Positions 36,501 through 41,628 of a stretch of 64,000 nucleotides of DNA are shown piece by piece. The stretch's first letter is position 1. Each line of letters begins with the position of its first letter. The stretch spans positions 1-64,000 of IMG/VR virus record IMGVR_UViG_3300034019_000517. One strand, given 5' to 3'. Made by a program: the position numbers and the translations under genes. Under the pieces are notes generated by a model. The model did no database searches and was not told where the DNA came from. It worked only from the letters and a program-made list of their open reading frames with translations. Source of the stretch: a virus.

Positions 36501-39500
36501 AGCTTGTTCTATCAAATCAATAAGTTCTTTAGGTAAATACTTTTCTACCGATTTTCTACCTTGTTCTTTATTAATTATTAAAGCATTGCCTGTTTCAGGG
36601 TCAGTTGCTTGAAATTCTCCATTTTTTTGTTTAGGAAAAATATCCCATTTTTTGCCTGTAAATTGAACAAGAACTTCATATTTATCTCCTTTTATTTTTA
36701 TTCTATAGCCTCCAGATTGGTCGGGAGGATAAATATTTAATACTTTTTGTAATCCTAATTCTTGTTTTCTTTTTTCTATATCAGCTTTTTTAGCTTCTAT
36801 ATCTAAACTACTTGACTGAGATTGTTTAGCTAATTCAGCGTTTCTTAATGCATCGTATTTGGCGTTGATTTTGTTTAAATAGTTTTTATTTGCTTGTTCT
36901 AATTTTTCTTTTCTTTCTTTTAACCAGTTGTCAGCTTGTTCTTTGTTTTTGAACGATGCTGTTCTTACAATAGGTGCTTGAATCATTTTATCATTAGAAT
37001 CAAATTTTGTTTCTTGAAGAACTTCTACTACTACTTCATAAGGATTATTGTTATATTCTTCTTGCTCTTTTTTTGATAATTTATCAAATTCTTCTTTTGA
37101 TAATGTAGCTAAAGGAATATCATTAGACTCTACAATAGCTTTATAACCAGTATTAAATTTATCACCTACATTTAAACCTTTTCTATTGGTTCTTGTTTTT
37201 GTACTTATTCTATCAGTATTTAATTCTTCTTGTCTACTATCTTCAATCTCTTTTAGTTTAGCTTCTATAGCTGAAATGTTAGGTTGAACTGATGATTTTG
37301 ATTTTAGTTTAGTAATACTTTCTTCATATGCTGCAATTAAATCAAAAGCCTTTCTAGGTGCATTTAGTGTACTTGAAATTTCATCTCCTAATTTACCATC
37401 TCCATTATTTTGTAACCAACTAATATATGTTCCTTTAGTTAGATCTTCTGTAAACTTAGGAATACCATTAACTTCTGCAAAGTAATCCAATAAAGCTTGA
37501 GTTACTGCAGTTCTGGTATTTGATTGAGTCTCTGGAAAAGAATCGCGTTTTCTTTGATTTGTAGGAATAGGAGTAGATTCAACCTGACTAGATTGTGTTG
37601 GAACGTTCGTTGGAGTACTTTCAACTGGGGCAGGAGTAGTTTTAATTGCAGTTTTAGTTAATTGATCTCCAATAACTTCTACAAAATCAAAAGTAATAAC
37701 TGGTTGATCGAAAAAATTATATTCTTGAGTTTCAGAGATATACGTTTCCTTAACCTTAGTTAAACTATTATTGACTATGAAGTTTCTATAAGAGCCGTAT
37801 TTTTGAACTTTAAGCTCTCCGTTATGTAAATATATAAACGAATAAGGATCTTTTGATTGTAGACGTCCTAATTGAATCTGGAGGGGTTTAGAACCAAAGA
37901 GTGTTTTAATGAATGAAGGATCACTAATAGAAGCAGCTGTTAATTTTTGAGCTTTAGTTCCTTTTCTACCAATGTAAATACCGCCTTCGGTAATATTCAT
38001 ATAGAATCTATTACCTGGGATGTTGTCACCGTTTAATAGATCTTGGAAGCTTTCTCCTGACATTCTAGATACACTCATGTATTCGCCTATGAAATCTCTT
38101 AGGCCGGCAAGTGTAGATATGTCATGAGAAGTTAGTTTATAAACCTCTTTTTGGACTGCTTTATCATTCGTTAAGTGTGCATTTAACGCATATTGAATGG
38201 TATCTAATACAGCACCATTCTTAGTTTTTTCCAGAGTAGTTGTAACAAAAGGTACAGCTGCGAATTTACCCTCTACCGGAGTAGGCAGTACAATTGCTGG
38301 TGTACCATCGAATATTTTAGACCCATCTGTAACAATATTCTTAGTAGAACTTGTAGAAGGTCCTAAAAACGGAACTCCGGCTTTATAGATAACTATTTCA
38401 TATTCAGAATGGTTAGTTACTCTAGTAGCTAGAATATCTGGGGTTTTAGTTTGATATAATTTACCAATTGACTTAAACTTAATAGAAAACTCAGGAAGGT
38501 TATCCATGTTTGCTAAAAGCCATTTTCTTAAAGCTAAAGCCAATTCAGCTTGTTTTTTAGGATGCCCAGGATCTTCGTCAGCTACGTTAGCATAACTTAC
38601 TGTACCATCCGGATTTGTTACTTGTTGCAATATCCATGTAACATCATGAAGATAACCAATTTTGTTACCTTCTTCATCCATAATTTTAATAGGAATACGT
38701 CCAACTTCGTTTTTTAAATCGTTGTAAGTTTCACGTACTCCTTGTGAGTTTACTACATTATATTCAGTATCTATAGCAAGAGTTACAGTATCTCCTTTTT
38801 GGAAAAATATAGAAGACTCTATAAGTTTAAATAGCCCAGGATGTTTAGTATCAGAATCAGAGACTTTGTAAATAGGAATTTTACCGCGTTTATTTACGGT
38901 ACCTTTTACAAACTTCCACGCCCTTGATAAATAAGCTAATGCAGTTGCAGCCGGTACTAACTTTTCTCCTACGAAAAGTATATTACCATTCTCTTCATAT
39001 GCTCCATCTTCTTGTAGTTTATTACTTACAATTTCATCGAACATGTATGAAGTCATATCTACTGTATCTGGGTCAGGTTCATTAGAAGTATTTATTTCTG
39101 CAGATCCTGTGACTGTTGGGTCTCCGGGGGTAGTTGTGTCGGTATCGGTTTTACCTTTTTCTTCATCGGTATCTTCGACCGGCGTTTCAGTAGTTGCTGA
39201 GTCTTGCGGGGTTTCTGGTTTTGGTTCCTCTTGGGTTGATGTCGTTGCATTCTTTGCATTAGCTATTTCTTCTTCAGCTTTACGTTTAGCTTCAGCTGCA
39301 TCTGCGGCTTCTTTAGCTTTTTTAGCAGCTTCTTCTTGGAGTTTTCTCCAACCTAAAATAGTTTCAATATATTCTTCTCGCCCTTCTTTGCTTAAATGCT
39401 TAGTATAAGCTGAATTTGCAGTATTATAGCTATGGCGTAACTCTGCTAGTTTATTTTCATAGTCTTGTACTTCTTGTTCTTCAAATACAGACTCTTTGAT

Positions 39501-41627
39501 TAACTCATTATATTGTTCTGCAGTTAAACCTACTCCATGGATTTTCTTAGCTTCCTCTTGTTTAGCATCTAAAGCTTTTAAAAGACGTTCTGCTTCTTTA
39601 TTTGCATTGCTGAAAATGTATTCAATACGTCCTTTTACATAATCTTTAAAAGCTACATTCGGAACTACTTCAACTCCGTTTACAAAGTGTGGAGGAATTT
39701 CTCCGTATTTATTAGCAAAACGTTGTCTAACAATAGGATCGCTTAAATCTGCTTCCTCTAGTTCTTTAAGCTTACGTTCTTCTTGTTCTAGTAAAGATTT
39801 TTGTGCTTGTAGCTTAGTTCCTAATTCTCGTAAATCTTTTAGCTCTTTAGAATCAATCCCACGAGCCCGCATGCTTTTAAAGTTCTCATTTCTAATACGT
39901 TCTAGCTCTTCTGTAAAAGCCAACATAGTAGTTTCTAAACTGTATTTATTTAGAAATAAGCGAAATGCTTCATTTCCATAACCTGCAAGGTTAGAGTTTA
40001 AATCAGCAAGATCATACTTATCCATAATATCTACATACTTCTTAGATAAGAACTTTATGTCTTTAGCCTTCTGTGCGGCTATTTTCTTGTAGTATAAGTA
40101 AGATTTAGGATCAATATCAAACCCAGCAGCTTTAGCTTCTTCTGGAGACATATTTGCAATGTCTTCAAACTCCTGTGCTAATACCTCTTGATGTCCATTT
40201 ACAAAAGAGTCAAACGCTACTACATTAAATAAATCCTGTGTAGCTTGTTCATACTCTGGGGTATTCTTAGCCTCTTGCATCCTGGTTTGAGCGTCTTGCA
40301 TCTTTTGAAGCTTATTGATTAAATACTCACGTCCTTTATTAAAACGTGTTGTATTCTCTTCAAAATGACTTAAGAATGCCTTAGGATTCATGGCTCCTAA
40401 TACTGTTTGTTGACCAACACCACCAATTGCACCCAAGGCGGCTGCTAAGTGTGTTTCATCTTCTCCCAATGTACGTAATACTCTATCTAAAAAACTTAGT
40501 TGCTGTTCGCCCTCGGTAAGAGTACCTGCGGACTTTTTACCTTGATATTCTCCTTCTCTTTGAGCAATCTGGGTATTTACTTCTTCCCATGCTTCTAACC
40601 CACTTTCACGTAACATCATAGATGCTATCTGTCTTCCTGTACCTGGGGTATCTATACTTTTAAGATACTCCATATAATCAGTACGGTTCATGCCTGCAGG
40701 ACGACGTAACTTAGGATCTATTTTATTATATGCTCCTTTTACTTTAAACAACGGAGCAATACCTGTAAAATTTAAAGCAGTATTAAACGAAGTAGAAAGT
40801 CTTACAGTAGTGGCTGCAGCTTCTGCTGCTTTTTTCTCTGCATCGTGTGCAGTTAGTTCACCGGATTTAACTTTAGCTTGTAATTCTTTAAGTGTACTCT
40901 TATATACATCAGCGCCGGCCATTGCTCCTTCTACATATGCTAATTCTGCAGCAGTAAAAGTTTGAGCACCTGCAGTTAATGCATTTCGCATAGACTTACC
41001 AGCTTTTAAAAATGAAGCCAATGCTCCAGCAGTGCCTTTAGTTAAGGCACCTACTCCCATACCAGTTATTGCAAACTCTCCAATAGATTCAATCAAGTCA
41101 GACCCATGAGAAATCCACCACGCATTATCTCCTAAGTCATATACTTCATTTGGGTTCTCCCTATAAATAGGAAACTGTTCTCTTAACGATTGACGTTGTT
41201 CTTGAGCCCATTCAGTAATTTTGTTATTGTAGTCGTTTCCAACTCCAGAGATGGTTTGAGCTTTTGCTTCTAAATCACCTAAGAATCCTAAGTTTTCTAC
41301 AAGTCCTACTCCTATCCCACCTAGTACATTAGGTACGGCATACGATAGTTGTTCCCCTGTTGTCTGTGCTATCGCTCTTGTTTTATCAAGGGCCTTTATA
41401 CCACCTATAGGTACAAAAACATTATTCAGATAGCTTTTATAGTCATCAGGATTAAACCCTTCAAAAATGTTCGAATTTCGTACAATAGAAGACACACGTT
41501 CGCCCTCAGTACCCATTAAAGAGTTGAGAGGGCGAATAGTTGGTTTTTCTAAAGGTATTGAACTGGGGGTAGTAACGTTTGGGCTTAATGATTGTCTAGG
41601 AAGGATGCGTGGTTTGGGTTGATCCAT
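21594..41627 (-). CDS. Giant multidomain virion polypeptide with RNA polymerase, helicase and protease-like parts (6,677 residues)
   Basis: This is a single uninterrupted 20-kb frame. Likely parts in order are: Ala/Gly-rich helical N-terminus, coiled coils and a disordered Pro/Thr/Glu linker (about 780-880), linker at 1330-1375, polyvalent-type E-I-Q-S-D module (about 1955-2300), SLOG-like fold (2345-2525) and its usual partner domain (2545-2690). Then come the RNA polymerase region with D-F-D-V-D at 4015-4019, H-E-L-F-H at 4866-4870, an SF1 helicase with G-T-G-K-T near 5125, and a long helical C-terminus with a hydrophobic segment near 6560. In crAss-like phages the protein in this slot is the virion RNA polymerase, packaged and ejected to transcribe early genes. 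Fusion of all modules in one chain is exceptional; cleavage at the linkers is possible. The RNA polymerase call is strong, the rest varies. Confidence 0.88.
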   Translation of the reverse strand: MDQPKPRILPRQSLSPNVTTPSSIPLEKPTIRPLNSLMGTEGERVSSIVRNSNIFEGFNPDDYKSYLNNVFVPIGGIKALDKTRAIAQTTGEQLSYAVPNVLGGIGVGLVENLGFLGDLEAKAQTISGVGNDYNNKITEWAQEQRQSLREQFPIYRENPNEVYDLGDNAWWISHGSDLIESIGEFAITGMGVGALTKGTAGALASFLKAGKSMRNALTAGAQTFTAAELAYVEGAMAGADVYKSTLKELQAKVKSGELTAHDAEKKAAEAAATTVRLSTSFNTALNFTGIAPLFKVKGAYNKIDPKLRRPAGMNRTDYMEYLKSIDTPGTGRQIASMMLRESGLEAWEEVNTQIAQREGEYQGKKSAGTLTEGEQQLSFLDRVLRTLGEDETHLAAALGAIGGVGQQTVLGAMNPKAFLSHFEENTTRFNKGREYLINKLQKMQDAQTRMQEAKNTPEYEQATQDLFNVVAFDSFVNGHQEVLAQEFEDIANMSPEEAKAAGFDIDPKSYLYYKKIAAQKAKDIKFLSKKYVDIMDKYDLADLNSNLAGYGNEAFRLFLNKYSLETTMLAFTEELERIRNENFKSMRARGIDSKELKDLRELGTKLQAQKSLLEQEERKLKELEEADLSDPIVRQRFANKYGEIPPHFVNGVEVVPNVAFKDYVKGRIEYIFSNANKEAERLLKALDAKQEEAKKIHGVGLTAEQYNELIKESVFEEQEVQDYENKLAELRHSYNTANSAYTKHLSKEGREEYIETILGWRKLQEEAAKKAKEAADAAEAKRKAEEEIANAKNATTSTQEEPKPETPQDSATTETPVEDTDEEKGKTDTDTTTPGDPTVTGSAEINTSNEPDPDTVDMTSYMFDEIVSNKLQEDGAYEENGNILFVGEKLVPAATALAYLSRAWKFVKGTVNKRGKIPIYKVSDSDTKHPGLFKLIESSIFFQKGDTVTLAIDTEYNVVNSQGVRETYNDLKNEVGRIPIKIMDEEGNKIGYLHDVTWILQQVTNPDGTVSYANVADEDPGHPKKQAELALALRKWLLANMDNLPEFSIKFKSIGKLYQTKTPDILATRVTNHSEYEIVIYKAGVPFLGPSTSSTKNIVTDGSKIFDGTPAIVLPTPVEGKFAAVPFVTTTLEKTKNGAVLDTIQYALNAHLTNDKAVQKEVYKLTSHDISTLAGLRDFIGEYMSVSRMSGESFQDLLNGDNIPGNRFYMNITEGGIYIGRKGTKAQKLTAASISDPSFIKTLFGSKPLQIQLGRLQSKDPYSFIYLHNGELKVQKYGSYRNFIVNNSLTKVKETYISETQEYNFFDQPVITFDFVEVIGDQLTKTAIKTTPAPVESTPTNVPTQSSQVESTPIPTNQRKRDSFPETQSNTRTAVTQALLDYFAEVNGIPKFTEDLTKGTYISWLQNNGDGKLGDEISSTLNAPRKAFDLIAAYEESITKLKSKSSVQPNISAIEAKLKEIEDSRQEELNTDRISTKTRTNRKGLNVGDKFNTGYKAIVESNDIPLATLSKEEFDKLSKKEQEEYNNNPYEVVVEVLQETKFDSNDKMIQAPIVRTASFKNKEQADNWLKERKEKLEQANKNYLNKINAKYDALRNAELAKQSQSSSLDIEAKKADIEKRKQELGLQKVLNIYPPDQSGGYRIKIKGDKYEVLVQFTGKKWDIFPKQKNGEFQATDPETGNALIINKEQGRKSVEKYLPKELIDLIEQAESIKGIENQEKFEQGKIKEYVDLFRKEWLQERIPIEKELLEFYQSDKFDREKESKERVIKAQQKIIAKYDAELAALESQQPTETKPEPDSITNPNDLFDSLKDASDMDMEFMFDPIDAIEQSLNTRENKIDFRLRALNLLMSPKGVQVFNKGAKNNWSLDKILTELEVPKEQKNILLNLGTTDREQLITELLLNYNFVVDINTSAQTYSYDSTDPEYDSEGEIIPKGAPTQYYANMAAPGGTNYREREFRTPLIMPSIKGHAQFSTNNGIGWVRVDDKLEKTGNQLPLGGQLQTDDFDGFIGSTTIEDYLDGYFYHLTEYEGKTNEEANQLVEQQRKEFETATRDERVAGKTLRVQEIQSDLFQKGRNKTELVSEVQGLEVPDPHNFDSQEDYDKAYLAYLNETQDYTKENQFLQLLNTDNNWVGFFIRSIIQDAVKQGYEKILFPSGNTASKIEGHTTLEEFKKQKETRLKQLEQELQTNIEKQSVASFEEITVKDFSIKNDKGERVDYSKRGGVWAKQKITNEGEFKVARPTNEDVLNAYKENLQFLTSNENINTEITQIKAELARIEGPEGFGALKPIYNFYENQVKRVLEKQGYNPKPITDEYGNTWNEVVLNKDRDLKYIELLPDSNSQDTTDSFVNHSGGAVGADSMFDAIGRTFGFNNHNHYWSNNKTPLGNKELTNEQLAEGISHAKEAAKVLGRPWVDKYANLLGRNWFQVKNSTQVIAIAPIVYPNEINSKGYKVNAKRTTVDGGTGYAVEMAIANGKEVNVFDTKTNQWYKWNGTTFEKSTVPILHKNFAGIGSRQDNGKMTPESIQAIKDVYSLTKASLSKSTNQPKSTSQPLITWARTDANSYEVSSAGDKRFSALFAKLKDGRTIEEAYQLDVKGYRAQGNDWKLGKGKAPLRSITKEQSWTEYKALWALYLDENPDLETDLRTKAAGKVLTDKFANTDISQARALAELLNERQPKPVDKTPVAPSTPSTSALTLTSEQEVKLTKSVENLYIVDSKTKLPIKGYKQKAIIDGILANVFRLQEQGKTVTEIFDLTFEVYANSKKRWDLLTSGQIDFTKPEVVTRYKAIGIDSLTASPEVLKDAAADMAEEYDLVLRNWKAFVLNTKEELTAIGITMKKGKFNMSTHSEVLTEGELKELEDDFQYEGSSYERVKFNDGAHFEIDQRSTASGKLKLFLRTVVDAEYKPDGTIHKLKNHLGLNVLVPVDIVFNELLSALQGKPHDFASMLLILKTEHALNPRLQQVVEKLEKLDSESLRNQFVTTFSNALAEFLTVKYITRSEGKGSTKTKKTQITPLETNRIGLDRRILSIWIENQKLLPLVRFTAEGAIINQDEVARYNEGLARLASNPNKTNAEINEVLEIIGISLSHESIDHLRKNSVKELNTSFEALFTKGLFSYIGRSMQGLSYIDGEDTEVDANEDQSFTENNPLINDSAFKKLAQIEQRFTKNIYPTSSRGGDGKTKQSFTKPTYLSHTLRRLKDNDKTLIKQLEADPFSKNSIYLARLKESEKFRTSVFKVFYADTIKKQKSSRPGIVRQEMTDIDMEVWVLGLFQNRNQLFDTKGATGKDQRVCYIPWLTISDKTTTPILKTIREELAYVIEDNELSFINETKATIVKLIQAEAHRITEYQKNRHKITPENKINGYDDGGAELFHFFPFLNKDQLENTDGIWSGDDLTLTPAGMEKAVKLVSEHIKTTALKTVERWTQMGIVNLQTKEVFMDASYLNNIPKIQAVSLANKVLYAALDIEFNSIVAYMNMAQLVSGDPALHHKPLKKPSDRNKPSKERIAAAVIEYQKRLAKDIAPGLDGNFDPNERIKYIILKDNVVASYQLAEYTEALGAASGYDKINTTDAQEVTTLAEHLHVMHKYGQLTDEEYKNFKDRIDNAKANKEDVILTPEELTLVMSAVKPVYVESVFDSERSIRRMHYIKSSSFPLIPQLIKNTETKKLLDAMIAAGVDRAAYVSASKLGIMKVTEIHNPDGTVKDNLDLSNSIIELPRSGFRIQQENPYDPDKQKIVTVSQMNKLLFEGILNMSKFVLPGQKENYVGHELKALKEGIKQRLMSMGADKLFDDLGVVNDEGVLRIQDITKLQKALVEEAKGRKYPINDIMSLQLNADKTGFIIPLGFNASAAKLESMLMSLITNRILHQKMKGLSYVQGSAGIGLQGMKEWNELEAADQSSIIFVEGFDFSKGLQYVRNNHNKTKLLGAQVLVPSFFRDDNGNLVDVSLLTKKLPDGRTVLDPEKVPAELLTMVGARIPNQGHSSMLPMEVVGFLPESMGNLIIVPNGITTQMGADFDVDKLYVYQYHHTYKDGKFSKVTSAAVTNKTTVVGEDPKELQNLYVDIHLSVLTNPKMLSRIVEPLDQPFLQDLAKEVSEIQQDTESGGFFTRRGQQVGFISNRYGKKGVAVMSLASTFNAIIQDKNMYLKAGDSKRYFRFKGPAGELLMSNISGVGTVEYNGVTIRKQQIISAIQSAAVDNAKDQLLDKLNLNSDTFKVAIVLALLETDNGTILSPDYIAYFLTQPVVKEFLDELQKLRSTVIRSETSNFENEAFYRVTKRWIEKLSNGVVDSDGMENKSFSPQELKDMLVLENPTDEQITNQLKVLALFSELSAYGDELSRIQSVINTDSKGAGQDLFDAVYRNGLVDTVLDNPLIANSKALIYNTDPVTEIDTETEIGTALRLGPRLALSLFNPLFFYETPFFKSLSRVYQFNTGEPHVNSDKLRLLARAYKSYGFSKTIPNVNAVRTQLLFGDQSLAKRLHQAKTTEWGKRNILLQRLNPKFAGKLNDIDTVSYYAATSTNIDESDNIKAFVDLLVSNDPIQKELALDLVTYLIVTGGVQNALNFLKYAPVQVLIETGVVAKLKEFENTEDDPQVLLKQFFQHNPEEAIQLDVNITNQVSLVTADQSVIRLTNPEKDTFPKSADRLKLTIPGVQGTVVPTYLSVRNLQNNTWILYERQGVDVNNDIIYKRIPVLGNSFISEYDGNLTLTDYQPSLLADNPKVNIPQSLVPVVKIAAPTKTTDDTLNPNPESPAGSTNVLLTFDNKPKLKFIPDLAEQETLESALPKIFSEIESKIPTPSNMLLIETMEFFKDIFAKKTTFSTINNPEFISTASWGLYTSTNEVKMDIFINEPKIRSLEHYAESVFHELFHGLSSIKLYQYEFEHKKGRGFFRSKRDKVFKEYLESLPPLSEYDKKLIRNLYTLMDIARQKLLKDPKYAKVTKLIMEAEIQRDSETGTPKFPTDEPYFKTVYPLFNIHEFITGVMTNEDFQKVLAEMPFNSTQTLWERIVELFTKYIETIAAKLGKNIDNTVLYSSIHDILSLIDKKDSTEMGPGKKTAPVGPPVNDSPVVEAPKHVVKLESGKQITLNVQQVEALSIINVFLDKVIPSDATPDQRTFVLKGYAGTGKTTIIKEVLKGRRKKIAVSAISHAATNKVKQTTQFPGTTLASILGLAPDYKADEFDIDNIKFDAKNPPLLPKLDILIIDEYSMVNKDLLKFLLLEMKKHTNLKIIFIGDPAQLPPPGEDESPVSYILPNSYQLTIVERQNNSNPILDVVTAIRNDLESTKDAFTHATMVNPNTEEGIVFFNSDTETDRQAWEDTLMAAFSSEEFQSNPLHAKVIAFTNPKVEQYNKWLRKKLRPTDPYLVSVGEVLFTYASFKKGYDVVMPNSSYQRINYVKPDTHHTGLTGYTVMFEDVNKKFFVLDYTKPDNIVMYSELLEEARANAKLTKNWDAFWDLHGSIIILTDTVLRTKNNTTKTLTRNMDYSYATTAHKVQGQDITHVFVDENNLEKMKKNVVVNGKVTTRLETDYKTINRAKYTAFTRTTKKVYSLSSKTTEHDNQFKDSEFAISSNQDSTYKEIIGRIRTRIHQLKKSALKDQKNAAVYELEITRLEAEINNLNKTPTIAEILEAVGRSLTWVENMLNRSHLTDSQLQQIIETLDAWKNIRTALFNLDIETPNDEFARTLDLLENRITANEIKWEKIARTLVANRITNETSANMPPSGLKQLKDISTGAAYGLDASRQGNPVTSFLAKVLQSTARDANYKSAALLKEIEDKRTWFMGTEGYRKHKFEVFLQRHEGEWTGNMVTLESVQWHKDVSALKRSVAFAAGSNKLHKVKGKIAQFRRFANTEAIIIDIYKLYDAAQKDEYLKYLEQEVGPERATELVAQAKSKVEHYWKQLASIKLNLDIQQTLDSSFTDSMKSEALLQWKERNSPFAAFDEIMNDQVSDIMHDRKNYSRLVIAPRNSANTKYFDSNWTTIQNDPDLKEFYNWYRDKLSMFMDLIPAHLKHKNRIYDNFLPKVRKDLLKSFLEGGTKIGMQHLKSEAIFGLGTAPITGSALTIGDRTVEEVPFNYLNPITKKVVVENRLVSGVDSKHVQEVNAADEMQSKDLFDILGLFGHMAYNYQHKSVVEDISLLTKRVVENAAEVVVDAGGKNIYDKTKKKFFTKSKGLENLNKSLQYLIDASLYGNRNVEIGQTNQKLFADPEMKKLHEAIVRELVELEQSKDSMSLADYLEKKEELEEQMKTLDYRLYTHSKALRQLMQVTQLKGMGYNIFSAFSNIGFGVMANFIHANGRRDFDNSSMMKAWTIMLHASGKSVQDNTGIPLTSDVAKKVAALMDKFDVLFEVNEAAYNKSSKRRTWFSKWAPYELQKRSEYFVQGMTMVAMLLHEKVTDVNGKERTLFEAFNADGEWNATEFGLNENWSGDIDTEMKDFKAFRNKMIQLIKRIHGNYDPNSPILIKKTILGQMLMQFRSWMPEGIASRFEKEDMDEQLGRVVRGRWATYGDIGALRSLFTLGRQLLYMNDPDKAFELIRKSAAEGGEFNVDTAIENMRKNLSELAFLALLTAFMWGLKYAFEDDEDEVTKAAYHMMMNQFSRVAADLYFYINPSTFEQIIKNPLPVFRTVIDFVEAFDTTQEELFTEDTDWEKVQRNTYKAFPIVNNVNKWKTQADSILE
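24978..26360 (-). other. SF1 (RecD/Pif1-like) helicase segment of the giant polypeptide
   Basis: Residues about 5090-5550. G-Y-A-G-T-G-K-T-T-I at 5121-5130 (Walker A), I-I-D-E-Y-S-M at 5203-5209 (motif II), G-D-P-A-Q-L-P-P (motif III), and Y-A-T-T-A-H-K-V-Q-G-Q near 5490 (motif V/VI region) with Y-T-A-F-T-R-T-T after it. This is the complete motif set of a 5'-3' SF1B DNA helicase. Confidence 0.88.
26538..27230 (-). other. Zincin-like metalloprotease segment of the giant polypeptide
   Basis: Residues about 4800-5030. E-S-V-F-H-E-L-F-H-G (4862-4871) holds an H-E-x-x-H zinc site inside a predicted helix, and Glu residues that could be the third ligand lie downstream. Zincin-like segments have been noted in large crAss-like virion proteins. 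Whether it processes the giant chain, cuts host targets or is inactive cannot be told from sequence. Confidence 0.55.
28878..31430 (-). other. RNA polymerase catalytic region of the giant polypeptide
   Basis: Residues about 3400-4250. The key line is R-I-P-N-Q-G-H-S-S-M (near 3974), then E-V-V-G-F-L-P, and G-A-D-F-D-V-D-K-L-Y at 4013-4022. It matches the D-F-D-x-D metal-binding site of the crAss-like virion RNA polymerase, a two-barrel enzyme related to eukaryotic RNAi polymerases. The three Asp should hold the catalytic Mg. Outer limits are estimates. Confidence 0.8.
33558..33995 (-). other. Conserved phage domain next to SLOG (Y-E-V-S-S-A-G-D-K-R-F type)
   Basis: Residues about 2545-2690. 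It contains Y-E-V-S-S-A-G-D-K-R-F-S-A-L, D-G-R-T-I-E-E-A-Y-Q-L-D-V-K-G-Y-R, then D-W-K-L-G-K-G-K. The end is T-D-K-F-A-N-T-D-I-S-Q-A-R-A-L-A. I recognise this as a block found in many phage proteins, often small stand-alone ones near SLOG proteins. Function unknown. Confidence 0.45.
34053..34595 (-). other. SLOG-like nucleotide-binding fold within the giant polypeptide
   Basis: Residues about 2345-2525. Motifs in order are S-G-G-A-V-G-A-D (2353-2360), R-N-W-F-Q-V-K-N-S-T-Q, V-D-G-G-T-G-Y-A-V-E-M-A, then E-V-N-V-F-D and finally F-A-G-I-G-S-R. These are the glycine-rich phosphate loops of the DprA/SLOG Rossmann-like family. The G-I-G-S-R strand follows the other motifs instead of leading them, as in one phage subgroup. 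SLOG domains bind nucleotides or nucleotide-derived signals; the ligand here is unknown. Confidence 0.6.
34728..35765 (-). other. Polyvalent-protein-type domain within the giant polypeptide
   Basis: Residues about 1955-2300. The core reads L-R-V-Q-E-I-Q-S-D-L-F-Q-K-G-R near 2058-2072, then W-V-G-F-F-I-R-S-I-I-Q-D-A and I-L-F-P-S-G-N-T-A. The same spaced pattern (E-x-Q-S-D-x-x-Q-x-G-R, then a helix with A, then a strand ending in S/T-G) recurs in large polyvalent proteins of phages and conjugative elements. Its biochemical role is unknown to me. Confidence 0.5.
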
Positions 41628-41628
41628 T

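Noticed and set aside
21594-41627. About a dozen + strand open frames of 60-160 residues opposite the giant gene, for example 22342-22827 and 39043-39408.
   Set aside because: They have low-complexity compositions (Ser/Leu/Val runs), lie wholly antisense to an uninterrupted conserved frame, and have no neighbours or leaders of their own. I treat them as shadows.
21594-41627. Intein or several fused assembly fragments as an explanation for the giant gene.
   Set aside because: I saw no intein start or end motifs (Cys/Ser start, H-N-C/S/T end), and the frame and composition continue smoothly across modules. An assembly error cannot be excluded without reads.
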